A stretch of 64,000 nt of DNA from Chryseobacterium sp. ISL-6 (GTDB taxonomy: Bacteria > Bacteroidota > Bacteroidia > Flavobacteriales > Weeksellaceae), in the NCBI RefSeq assembly GCF_018613715.1, contig NZ_JAGGPT010000006.1:434001-498000 (forward strand), read 5' to 3'. Shown here piece by piece: positions 36,554-43,032 of this stretch (the first letter of the stretch is position 1; every line of letters starts with the position of its first letter). The notes below the pieces were generated by a model. The model was not told where the DNA came from and searched no databases. It was given only the letters and a program-made list of their open reading frames with translations. The position numbers and the translations under genes are program-made.

Positions 36554-37474
36554 TTAGTCTTCAAGATAACTATTTAAAGATTCTTTTAAATGATTACGGA
36601 TGTCGTCAACTAAAGATATCGGTTCTAAGACTCTGACCTCTTTTCCATACGAAAGGATCTCCTGCATAAAGTCATAAGTTGGATGAAGGAAGAATTCAAA
36701 ATAGATGTCTTCAGGTGTTTCTTTAGTTTCTTTTTGTGATTGATGAAGCGGAAAACTTTTGATATATTCGCCTTGATGGCGGGTACATTTTAGGGTGATT
36801 TTTTGAGGCTTCTGCTCAGTTAAGTTCATTACTCCAAAAGCATTTTTAAAATACTCCCTGAAATTGTATTTATATTTTTCACGGAATTTAGTTTTACTGA
36901 CGTCAAGGTAATTGATCCGATCAAGTCCAAAAGACTTTAAAATCTTATCCTTGGTATCAATAGCGATGAGATACCATCGGTCTTTAGATTCTTTTAAAGC
37001 CAAAGGATGTACTTTTCGGGAAGTCATCAATTTGTTTTTATAGTTGTAATGCTCAAAAGAAACGACTCTTTTATTTCGAATGGCGAAGAAAAGATCATAA
37101 AAATGATCTACTCCAGTTGGCTTTCGGGATTCAAAAAAGATATAATCCGAAAAATCAGGGTGTAGATTTAGAGCATTACTAACCTGAAAAGATTCAAGTA
37201 ATTTTTGATTATATTCATCCACCTCCATTGTGGGACGGCTTTCAATGTAATAACGGTTATCACCTTTTTTCTTATTGTGAATGGAAAGGTTAAAGAGGTC
37301 AGATATCTCCCGGATATCTCTCTGCAATGTGCGGATCGAATAGCTTTTTATATCCGCATCCTGAAATTCAAAAGAGTTTAAAAGATAATCCTCCAGCTGC
37401 GAATAGGTAGCGGGTGCACTTTCTAATTTTTTAATGATTAAGGCGTATCTTGTTAAATAAAAATCTTTTTTCAT
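36554..37474 (-). CDS. WYL-domain transcriptional regulator
   Basis: 306 residues: N-terminal winged-helix region (about 1-75, SYSIRTLQRDIREISDLF), then the WYL ligand-sensing domain with KVHPLALKESKDRWYLIAIDT, and a C-terminal extension (about 225-306) with PTYDFMQEILSYGKEVRVLEP. WYL proteins often control phage defence or stress genes and bind nucleic acids or nucleotides through this domain. The gene has a copy of the six-fold operator/promoter motif 80-115 bases upstream, so it is likely autoregulated. I infer it controls the 37.8-42.2 kb cassette. Confidence 0.93.
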   Translation of the reverse strand: MKKDFYLTRYALIIKKLESAPATYSQLEDYLLNSFEFQDADIKSYSIRTLQRDIREISDLFNLSIHNKKKGDNRYYIESRPTMEVDEYNQKLLESFQVSNALNLHPDFSDYIFFESRKPTGVDHFYDLFFAIRNKRVVSFEHYNYKNKLMTSRKVHPLALKESKDRWYLIAIDTKDKILKSFGLDRINYLDVSKTKFREKYKYNFREYFKNAFGVMNLTEQKPQKITLKCTRHQGEYIKSFPLHQSQKETKETPEDIYFEFFLHPTYDFMQEILSYGKEVRVLEPISLVDDIRNHLKESLNSYLED

Positions 37475-37554
37475 TCGGATAATTTTATGGCTATAGTTTC
37501 TTTTTTGTTTTTTTAATCTAACACCTGACGTGTCTCATTTTTAGTTTTCTAAAA

Positions 37555-37589
37555 CAAATATAGATTCTTAATACGACAAAATATGTCGT
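37555..37589 (-). promoter_or_regulatory. Operator/promoter copy a, upstream of the WYL regulator
   Basis: 17-bp palindrome at 37573-37589 with perfect 6-bp arms (ACGACA and TGTCGT) around AAATA. Minus-strand -7 box TATATTTG occupies 37555-37562, ten bases away. A half-site resembling its right arm (TGACGTGT) lies near 37526-37533. Confidence 0.75.
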
Positions 37590-37680
37590 GTTTTATTTTT
37601 GTGGATAAGTTTTAAAGAGGCTTAGCTCATTCTTAATAAATATAAAGATATGAGAATTTCAAATATGTTTATTTTTAAAA

Positions 37681-37768
37681 AAGTTCCGGCTATCCAATAC
37701 TTGTGAATGGTGATTCAAAGGCATTATGGAATTTGGTCTGAAAGAATTATTGGATAGCTCCAGAACTT
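37681..37768 (-). other. Long imperfect inverted repeat, hairpin or structured RNA
   Basis: Arms 37681-37699 and 37748-37768 pair over 16 bp (AAGTTC with GAACTT; CTATCCAATA with TATTGGATAG) with a small internal mismatch and a 48-base interior. On the minus strand it lies just after the 56-aa acidic gene and is followed by six T residues. It may be a terminator or a small structured RNA; the interior is longer than in normal terminators. Confidence 0.45.
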
Positions 37769-37788
37769 CACTAACTAATACGTTTTTA

Positions 37789-37959
37789 TTAATAAATATC
37801 ATCTTCAAGGATTTCATTTTCAAAATCTTCCTTGAAGAAAACTTCAATATCATTGAGATAGTTTTCATAATCTATCTCCACGTTTTCGATGTCACTCCAC
37901 TCAATAGTGTAGAGATCTTTATCGAAAATTATATCTGAACTGTGATTTGGTGTTTCCAT
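37789..37959 (-). CDS. very acidic small protein of unknown function
   Basis: 56 residues from METPNHSSD, with about one third Asp/Glu (for example YTIEWSDIENVEIDYENYLND and a tail ending EILEDDIY). No signal peptide, helix bundle or known motif is recognised. A longer reading from a TTG at 38022 is possible. Operator copy b lies 114-148 bases upstream of the ATG, placing the gene in the cassette. The charge suggests a partner-binding or DNA-mimic role, which is speculation. Confidence 0.6.
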   Translation of the reverse strand: METPNHSSDIIFDKDLYTIEWSDIENVEIDYENYLNDIEVFFKEDFENEILEDDIY

Positions 37960-38072
37960 GTTGGGTGTTTTAAAGGTTGAACATATTTCTGGCTGTCCAG
38001 CATTAATTAATGTTGAATTCAATGGCTTTTAAAAGTTTTTAAAGATTGTTTTTTGTGTCTTGGTTTATATTT

Positions 38073-38107
38073 CAAAAGTAGGAGCTAGTGGCGTCAAAAC
38101 TTGACGT
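38073..38107 (-). promoter_or_regulatory. Operator/promoter copy b, upstream of the acidic small protein
   Basis: 17-bp palindrome at 38091-38107 with arms CGTCAA and TTGACG. The minus-strand -7 box TACTTTTG covers 38073-38080, ten bases away. It lies in the gap after the 185-aa gene. Confidence 0.75.
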
Positions 38108-38151
38108 GTAAAAAAAAATAACTCAAAAAAAATGAGTTATTTTTTAAATTT

Positions 38152-38709
38152 TTAAGAAAAATCTTCCAGATCTATTTCATCAGCAATAAGCATAATGATA
38201 TCCATTTCTGAAAGCATTGATTTGAGTTTCACTCCTCCTATTTTAAGGTCATTATCTGAGAGAATATACCACCATACCTTTTGAACAAAATCGTGGAAGT
38301 CCATCTCATTGGTGTAATGTAGGCCTTTTTGCTGTGCTGTTAATGCTAATATTTGTTTCGTGATATCCCTACATTCATTCATCTTTCCTTCATGTGGCAA
38401 TAAAACATTAATTACGCAGTTTTGCGCATCATAAAGAAGGTTAGCTGCAATTTTTATTTGATTTTTTTTAGTATTGAATCCTCTTTCATCACTAAATTTT
38501 CCTGCTAATATTTTTGCTCTGAATCCCGCAACTTCTGAAACTTCACTTATGTTGTTCGTGGAAAAAATTTCTTCTATAGATTTTAACCAGGATAAAATTT
38601 TGTCAGTAAAGAAAGGGTCTTTTTTTTCTAGATAAGAAACGATCTTCGGAAATTCCTGTAATTTCTCTTTTAATTGAGAAACCAATATAAATTGAGATTT
38701 TTTTACCAT
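38152..38709 (-). CDS. cassette protein of unknown function (185 aa)
   Basis: Cytosolic, mostly helical 185-residue protein with no recognised family. Notable segments are VSYLEKKDPFFTDKILSWL, YDAQNCVINVLLPHEGK and FHDFVQKVWWYILSDNDL. It starts one base after the stop of the 227-aa gene (38711) and shares its transcript. There is no own operator, so it is expressed from the upstream DUF2589 promoters or by readthrough of the internal terminator at 39432-39460. Confidence 0.75.
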   Translation of the reverse strand: MVKKSQFILVSQLKEKLQEFPKIVSYLEKKDPFFTDKILSWLKSIEEIFSTNNISEVSEVAGFRAKILAGKFSDERGFNTKKNQIKIAANLLYDAQNCVINVLLPHEGKMNECRDITKQILALTAQQKGLHYTNEMDFHDFVQKVWWYILSDNDLKIGGVKLKSMLSEMDIIMLIADEIDLEDFS

Positions 38710-38710
38710 A

Positions 38711-39394
38711 TTATTCAGGGATTAGCGTTTCTATGATGTTTCCATTAATATCTTCATATCTCGACCATTCCATGCCAGCTTCACTTACACTCATTTTTGC
38801 ATAGATCAGACATTTTGCATCTAAAGCCATTAGTTTGCTGGCTTCTACAATAATCTCACGATCTTCAATTTTTTCAATTACTTTTCTCGCTTCAAAAATA
38901 GTTCTGTTAGAAATACTCTGCTGAAAAAATTGTGGATTGGTCAGTTTCCATCTGAAATTAGGCAACGATTGGCAAAATTCCAATGTATATTGGGGAATGG
39001 GATCAAAATATTTGATCTGTGAATCTGTAATCGTGGTAGTGTTCTCTTCTTTGATTTTTTTGATGGCATCATTATAAGTAACTTCAAGGTCGACCAAAAA
39101 AGCTTTAAGACTCTGATCACTTTTTATATCAGAAGGGTCATAATCTGTTTTAGCCACTTTTATAATTTCATCGTAGGCGAAATCTCTAAAAATCATTATA
39201 GGTGAATTTCCAGCGGTAGCAAAAGGAATTGTAAGATCTACAGTTCCAACCTTCATTCTTGGAATAGAAAAATGTTTCAATAAATCGTCTTGAGCATATT
39301 CCTTAGCGATCTGTACAGTTTGTAAGTCTGCCATTTTTCTGGCAGAAGCAATTTCAGAGACTATGCCTCCCAAATATTCGTTCAATTTCGGCAT
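38711..39394 (-). CDS. cassette protein, distantly DUF2589-like (227 aa)
   Basis: 227 residues, no signal peptide. The first 90 residues (YLGGIVSEIASARKMADLQT, then HFSIPRMKVGTVDLTIPFA) share layout with the DUF2589 protein next door: a helical GG-containing start followed by an IP-x-(M/L)-x-(V/I)-x(4)-(I/L)-x-F strand pair. That likeness is judged by eye. It lies 78 bases downstream of the DUF2589 gene, separated by a hairpin. No function can be assigned. Confidence 0.72.
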   Translation of the reverse strand: MPKLNEYLGGIVSEIASARKMADLQTVQIAKEYAQDDLLKHFSIPRMKVGTVDLTIPFATAGNSPIMIFRDFAYDEIIKVAKTDYDPSDIKSDQSLKAFLVDLEVTYNDAIKKIKEENTTTITDSQIKYFDPIPQYTLEFCQSLPNFRWKLTNPQFFQQSISNRTIFEARKVIEKIEDREIIVEASKLMALDAKCLIYAKMSVSEAGMEWSRYEDINGNIIETLIPE

Positions 39395-39431
39395 GATAAT
39401 TTTTTTTATTTATAAAAAGTTGGTTGAAAAA

Positions 39432-39460
39432 GGATGGCTGCCGAAGCAACCATCCAAAAA
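39432..39460. terminator. Hairpin between the DUF2589 gene and the 227-aa gene
   Basis: Stem GGATGG with CCATCC (39432-39437 and 39450-39455) plus an inner TGC/GCA, loop CGAA, and five T residues on the minus strand. It probably reduces but does not block expression of the two downstream genes, which have no operator of their own. Confidence 0.7.
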
Positions 39461-39472
39461 TAAATAGGGTTT

Positions 39473-40048
39473 TTAAACTGCTGGTTCAGCGGCTTTAGCT
39501 ACAATAGCATCTTCTAGCATGTCCATAATTCTTGCAAGACCGGCAGGTAACTCATCATTTACAGCTTTTACATGGACACCTAAAGTGTACGTTTTCTCTG
39601 TAGTTGATGTACTTGAATTGGTCTTTTTATAAGAAGCAGAAGCATTGAATTTTACTTTCCAAATTTTTCCGCTTACAGAAGCACTTCCTGTGAATTCACT
39701 TGAAATAGCTTGAGTTTCCACTGAGTTTAATTTTGCGTTAAAATCAATCGTCATCTCATCAATTCTTAATGCAGGAATTGTAAGCATTGAAAGAAACGGA
39801 ACCTGTAGTGTAACAGTAGAATCTATGATAGCACCATTTTCACCAGGAACCGACTTTTTATATTTAAAATCTACATATCTAAGCTCTGAAGGAGCTGTCG
39901 GGTGATTGGCAGGGTTGAAACCTACCTCTTTAATGAAGTTTACTTGCGAAATAGATGCATCGTGTTGCGCTTTAATAGCTGCCTGCATAGGCCCACCGAT
40001 GTAAACACTAAAATCTAAACTGTTTAATTCTTGAACTAAATTTGCCAT
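39473..40048 (-). CDS. DUF2589-family protein
   Basis: 191 residues. It matches the DUF2589 pattern as I know it: N-terminal helix LDFSVYIGGPMQAAIKAQHD, SQVNFIKEVGF, then beta-rich VPFLSMLTIPALRIDEMTID and a Ser/Thr-rich segment (KKTNSSTSTTEKTYTLGV). The biochemical role of the family is unknown to me. It has two upstream operator/promoter copies (c and d), the only gene in the cassette with two, and a long leader of about 200 bases containing a hairpin at 40206-40233. Confidence 0.82.
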   Translation of the reverse strand: MANLVQELNSLDFSVYIGGPMQAAIKAQHDASISQVNFIKEVGFNPANHPTAPSELRYVDFKYKKSVPGENGAIIDSTVTLQVPFLSMLTIPALRIDEMTIDFNAKLNSVETQAISSEFTGSASVSGKIWKVKFNASASYKKTNSSTSTTEKTYTLGVHVKAVNDELPAGLARIMDMLEDAIVAKAAEPAV

Positions 40049-40205
40049 AATTTAAAAATTTTAAAGGTTATTAATAATTGGTTAATAATATATAGTAGTG
40101 CTAGCAGACTAATATTCAGTTAGGGTAATACATATCCTGTTCAGTGTTTTTTAGGTACTGAAAACTGATAATTAATTAAAAATTAATTTGGATATTTTTA
40201 AGACT

Positions 40206-40233
40206 GGAACAAGTTTACTTAGTTCTTGTTTCC
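40206..40233 (-). other. Leader hairpin of the DUF2589 transcript
   Basis: GGAACAAG pairs with CTTGTTTCC with one bulge around an 11-base loop, just downstream of the copy c promoter start. Possible mRNA stabiliser or attenuator; function unproven. Confidence 0.35.
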
Positions 40234-40251
40234 TTGGTTATTTTGTTACTT

Positions 40252-40286
40252 CAAAGATAGTTTAAGGTGGCGCCAAAACTCGTCGT
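40252..40286 (-). promoter_or_regulatory. Operator/promoter copy c, proximal promoter of the DUF2589 operon
   Basis: Palindrome at 40270-40286 (CGCCA, AAACT, CGTCG) with minus-strand -7 box TATCTTTG at 40252-40259, ten bases apart. It gives a leader of about 200 bases before the DUF2589 ATG. Confidence 0.75.
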
Positions 40287-40339
40287 GTTATAATTTTCTT
40301 CCATTATTATTTTGTTTTATTTTGGTCTTATTGATACTT

Positions 40340-40374
40340 CAAATATAACTTCGAAAAGCGCCAAAATCTGGTGT
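40340..40374 (-). promoter_or_regulatory. Operator/promoter copy d, distal promoter of the DUF2589 operon
   Basis: Palindrome at 40358-40374 (CGCCA, AAATC, TGGTG) with minus-strand -7 box TATATTTG at 40340-40347. It lies 88 bases upstream of copy c. Its transcript would begin with a 17-codon ORF (40251-40304, MEENYNTTSFGATLNYL) that covers copy c. Confidence 0.72.
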
Positions 40375-40454
40375 GTTTTTTATTTAATTAAAAAAATAGG
40401 AATCTATTAATATAAGCTCATAAGCTTATTTTAGTCTAATATAAGCTTTTTAGC

Positions 40455-41492
40455 TTATATTTTGTTTCTGATGAGTTTTTGTACAATCTGATTCAATGTT
40501 TCTCTATTATCATCTATATAGCTTAATCCAGCTTGTATCAGATTTTCGATATTAGAACGTCTTACATTATCCATTGCAGGAGAAGCATTTTTTAAGGATG
40601 GATTGATCCGATAATAATTCTTCTGATTTCTCAAACCCAATGTCTGAAACATCTGGCAAAGTTGGTAATCAACAGTTTCTGCATTAGCAGACATCAAAAT
40701 ATCAATAATAGGAGTTACCCAGCCAATTTTTCCGGCTTTTTCTAATTTCTTAAAAGAATAGCTGCGGGATTCAATTCCTGTTCCTATAGATATCATGATC
40801 ATATCATTTACTGTAGGGTGATTGGCTTTCTGATGGTTTCTCAGCACTTCCGCAAAAGGGATCTTTCTTGCTTCCGCATAAGCACAAAGTGCAGGGTTGT
40901 TCGCAAACATCCCACCATCAATAAGACTGAATAATTGTCCATACATCGATTTGATCTGTACAGGACTGAAATAGGTAGGTGCTGCTGAAGTTGCCCGGCA
41001 AACATCTTTTACATAAAAGTTGTCCGTACTTAAGCTGGCTTCCCATGAGTTAAAAAGTTTAGCCCTTCTGTTTTCAATATCATAACTGGTAATCAAACAA
41101 GGTTTTATTAATTCTTTTAATTCAAGATGTCCAAAAAAATCATTTAGATTTTTTTCCAGTGCTTCTTGGGAAATCTTTTCGTTGAGTAAGCCAAACGGAT
41201 TTACCAGTTTCTCCCAAAAAGAAACCTGAAATATGTCGCCACCTTTTTCAGCATATAATTCTAATCCTTTCTGAATAGAGTATTTTGCTTTTCGGTGTTC
41301 ATCCGGGCACAGTATAATAGAAGCAATGAGTCCTCCTGTGCTGCTTCCTGCTACCAAATCAAAATAATCGCCAAGTTTTGCATTGGGTTTATCATAATAT
41401 TGTAGTTGTTCTTCTATGTAACGTAAAATAATACAGGTGATAATACCTCTTATTCCGCCGCCGTCTAAAGAAAGAATGGTTGTCTTTTTCAT
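40455..41492 (-). CDS. patatin-like phospholipase
   Basis: Serine lipid acyl hydrolase, 345 residues, no signal peptide, so it acts from the cytosol. The oxyanion motif is DGGGIRG (residues 10-16), the nucleophile elbow GSSTG with Ser51, and the catalytic Asp192 lies in LIDGGMFANNP. This form resembles the CapV-type patatins that damage the membrane in CBASS defence and the general bacterial patatins; no CD-NTase lies nearby. Operator copy e sits 128-162 bases upstream. I infer membrane attack as its role in the cassette. Confidence 0.92.
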   Translation of the reverse strand: MKKTTILSLDGGGIRGIITCIILRYIEEQLQYYDKPNAKLGDYFDLVAGSSTGGLIASIILCPDEHRKAKYSIQKGLELYAEKGGDIFQVSFWEKLVNPFGLLNEKISQEALEKNLNDFFGHLELKELIKPCLITSYDIENRRAKLFNSWEASLSTDNFYVKDVCRATSAAPTYFSPVQIKSMYGQLFSLIDGGMFANNPALCAYAEARKIPFAEVLRNHQKANHPTVNDMIMISIGTGIESRSYSFKKLEKAGKIGWVTPIIDILMSANAETVDYQLCQMFQTLGLRNQKNYYRINPSLKNASPAMDNVRRSNIENLIQAGLSYIDDNRETLNQIVQKLIRNKI

Positions 41493-41619
41493 GTGATGGT
41501 ATTAATTGTTAAAGCGACACTTACAATCTTTAATGTTTAAAACCAAGGTTCATTTTTCTAGATAAAACAATTATTTTTGTCATGTAGATTTCATTGTTTT
41601 TTATTGTTTTCTTGTAAAG

Positions 41620-41654
41620 CAAAGGTAGATCAGGGAAGCGACAGAACTTGTCGT
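41620..41654 (-). promoter_or_regulatory. Operator/promoter copy e, upstream of the patatin gene
   Basis: Palindrome at 41638-41654 (CGACA, GAACT, TGTCG) with minus-strand -7 box TACCTTTG at 41620-41627, ten bases apart. It implies a leader of about 120 bases. Confidence 0.75.
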
Positions 41655-41682
41655 ATTATAATTATTTTCAAATAAAAGAGAA

Positions 41683-42183
41683 TTATATAATGATATATCC
41701 GCTCTTATCCGCAGGCATTTTAGCCAGGGTTCTCCAGGTAGTTTTTATAAGGCCTTTTTTTGTTAAAATGTTCTTTTTTTCAAAGTGCGGAAGGTCTTTG
41801 AATGTTTTCCAGTTTCCACCCCAGTCCCAACCATGTTTGGCAAAAATCTTTACACATTCATACCAATCCGCAACACCATCATTGTCCCAGTCTTTTGCAG
41901 TATCCCAACTAACTGCTTTTCCGTCGATCATCAAACAAATGTCAACCGCTAGCCCATAATTGTGAATACTTTGCCCTGCTTTGGCATTGGTTACTTTCTT
42001 TCCCGTCGTAAGTCTTCCGATCGCATATAGTTTTTCCTGCTCTTCAAAAGATCTCAAACCTTGGGTAATTCTTACTTTAGCTCTGCCAGCAAGAGCTTCA
42101 TCACATTCTTTAATAATTTGTTTTACTTCCTCTCTTACCAAAGGGTGAAGCTTTTCTATCCGTTCTAAAGTCACTTTATCCAT
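41683..42183 (-). CDS. M15-family D-Ala/L-Ala-D-Glu peptidase, endolysin-like, with EF-hand-like loop
   Basis: 166 residues, no signal peptide, single M15C (VanY/CwlK/T5-endolysin) domain. Zinc and catalytic residues are visible in QSIHNYGLAVDI (His and Asp) and KDLPHFEKK (Glu, His). The insert DWDNDGVADWYE at 98-109 matches the 12-residue EF-hand loop; the bacteriophage T5 endolysin of this family is known to be calcium-regulated. Without a secretion signal it can reach the wall only if the membrane is breached. Operator copy f lies 27-61 bases upstream. Confidence 0.9.
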   Translation of the reverse strand: MDKVTLERIEKLHPLVREEVKQIIKECDEALAGRAKVRITQGLRSFEEQEKLYAIGRLTTGKKVTNAKAGQSIHNYGLAVDICLMIDGKAVSWDTAKDWDNDGVADWYECVKIFAKHGWDWGGNWKTFKDLPHFEKKNILTKKGLIKTTWRTLAKMPADKSGYIII

Positions 42184-42209
42184 AATACAATTTTTAGTCT
42201 TTTAGGAAA

Positions 42210-42244
42210 CAAAAATACATATGGATAGCGCCAAAACTTGACGT
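42210..42244 (-). promoter_or_regulatory. Operator/promoter copy f, upstream of the M15 peptidase gene
   Basis: Palindrome at 42228-42244 (CGCCA, AAACT, TGACG) with minus-strand -7 box TATTTTTG at 42210-42217, ten bases apart. The leader is only about 20-25 bases. Confidence 0.75.
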
Positions 42245-42416
42245 ATTTAAAATAGAATTAACTTGTTGTATTCATTAATTACGTCGATTTTGAACTGTAT
42301 GATTTATAAACAGATGCGTGCAATTATTGGAGCTTTCAAGCTTCTCAAGAACATTGCGCTTGTGAAAAATAATTGGAGTTTTACCAGGATGATAATATTA
42401 TAGTATGGGGATCTTT

Positions 42417-43028
42417 TTATTTTTTTTCATACTTCCAATTGCGGGATTTACCTTCAGATATCCATTCCAGAGCCTGTTCCATTCTTTTATTACGGGTAAC
42501 TTCTGTTTTAGCTTCAGAAATCCATAGGATATATTCTTTTCTGAAAGAAAGTGAAGCCTTCTGAAAAATATCTAAAGCTTTTTTGTTTTTGTCCAATGCT
42601 TTTTGAAGATCATCCGGAATGGGAACTTCAGTTTTCGAAACAGGTGCTTTTTTCATAGTAACACCCATATCCATAAGATCCATCGCTTCTTTAATTGCTT
42701 TTTTCAGTTGAGGTTTTGAGGGCAAATCTTCTATTTTTGTAATTTTTCCTAAACTAAACATCGAGTTTTTCTCAATAGTCTCTGTGATTTCCTGCATTGT
42801 TTTCATTTCTTTTTCAAGCCAGAATCCAAAAGTACAATGCTGTTTGAAGGAGGCCATAGCACAAAGATTTTTTCCTTTGTAAAGAAAATGAGGGAAACCC
42901 CATTTTATAGTTTCTTCAGCATCGGGACAGAATTCATGAATGATTTCACGAAGGTAATTTAAGATAGGTTTGGCAAAATCCTGAGATTTTTCAATATATA
43001 AATCAATTTTAATGCTATGCTTTTCCAT
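42417..43028 (-). CDS. DUF1801/YdeI-type protein
   Basis: 203 residues, cytosolic. The N-terminal half is a DUF1801-like domain (FCPDAEETIKWGFPHFLYKGKNLCAM), and the C-terminal half the YdeI/OmpD-associated helical domain (PIPDDLQKALDKNKKALDIF, FRKEYILWISEAKTEVTRNKRM). Function is unknown; YdeI of Bacillus is a helical bundle with unclear role. It follows the serine hydrolase by four bases and so probably shares its transcript. Confidence 0.88.
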   Translation of the reverse strand: MEKHSIKIDLYIEKSQDFAKPILNYLREIIHEFCPDAEETIKWGFPHFLYKGKNLCAMASFKQHCTFGFWLEKEMKTMQEITETIEKNSMFSLGKITKIEDLPSKPQLKKAIKEAMDLMDMGVTMKKAPVSKTEVPIPDDLQKALDKNKKALDIFQKASLSFRKEYILWISEAKTEVTRNKRMEQALEWISEGKSRNWKYEKK

Positions 43029-43032
43029 AATC

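Larger units (their letters stand above)
40049..40454. other. 406-base gap between patatin and DUF2589 genes
   Basis: Besides promoters c and d and the leader hairpin it holds a second small hairpin (TTCAGT with ACTGAA near 40140-40165) and an inverted AAGCTTA-type AT-rich stretch after the patatin stop. No convincing protein gene is seen. Confidence 0.4.

Noticed and set aside
40455..41492. Patatin as the CapV effector of a CBASS operon
   Set aside because: No CD-NTase, HORMA, E1/E2 or other CBASS gene lies in the neighbourhood; only the patatin fold and the WYL regulator fit.
41683..42183. M15 peptidase gene as part of a prophage
   Set aside because: No integrase, holin, spanin, capsid, tail or terminase gene is seen, and the gene carries the cassette operator.
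37555..42244. The six repeated palindromes as a CRISPR array or mobile-element repeat
   Set aside because: Spacing is irregular (88 bp to about 2.2 kb), each copy lies upstream of a gene, and no cas genes or transposase are present.
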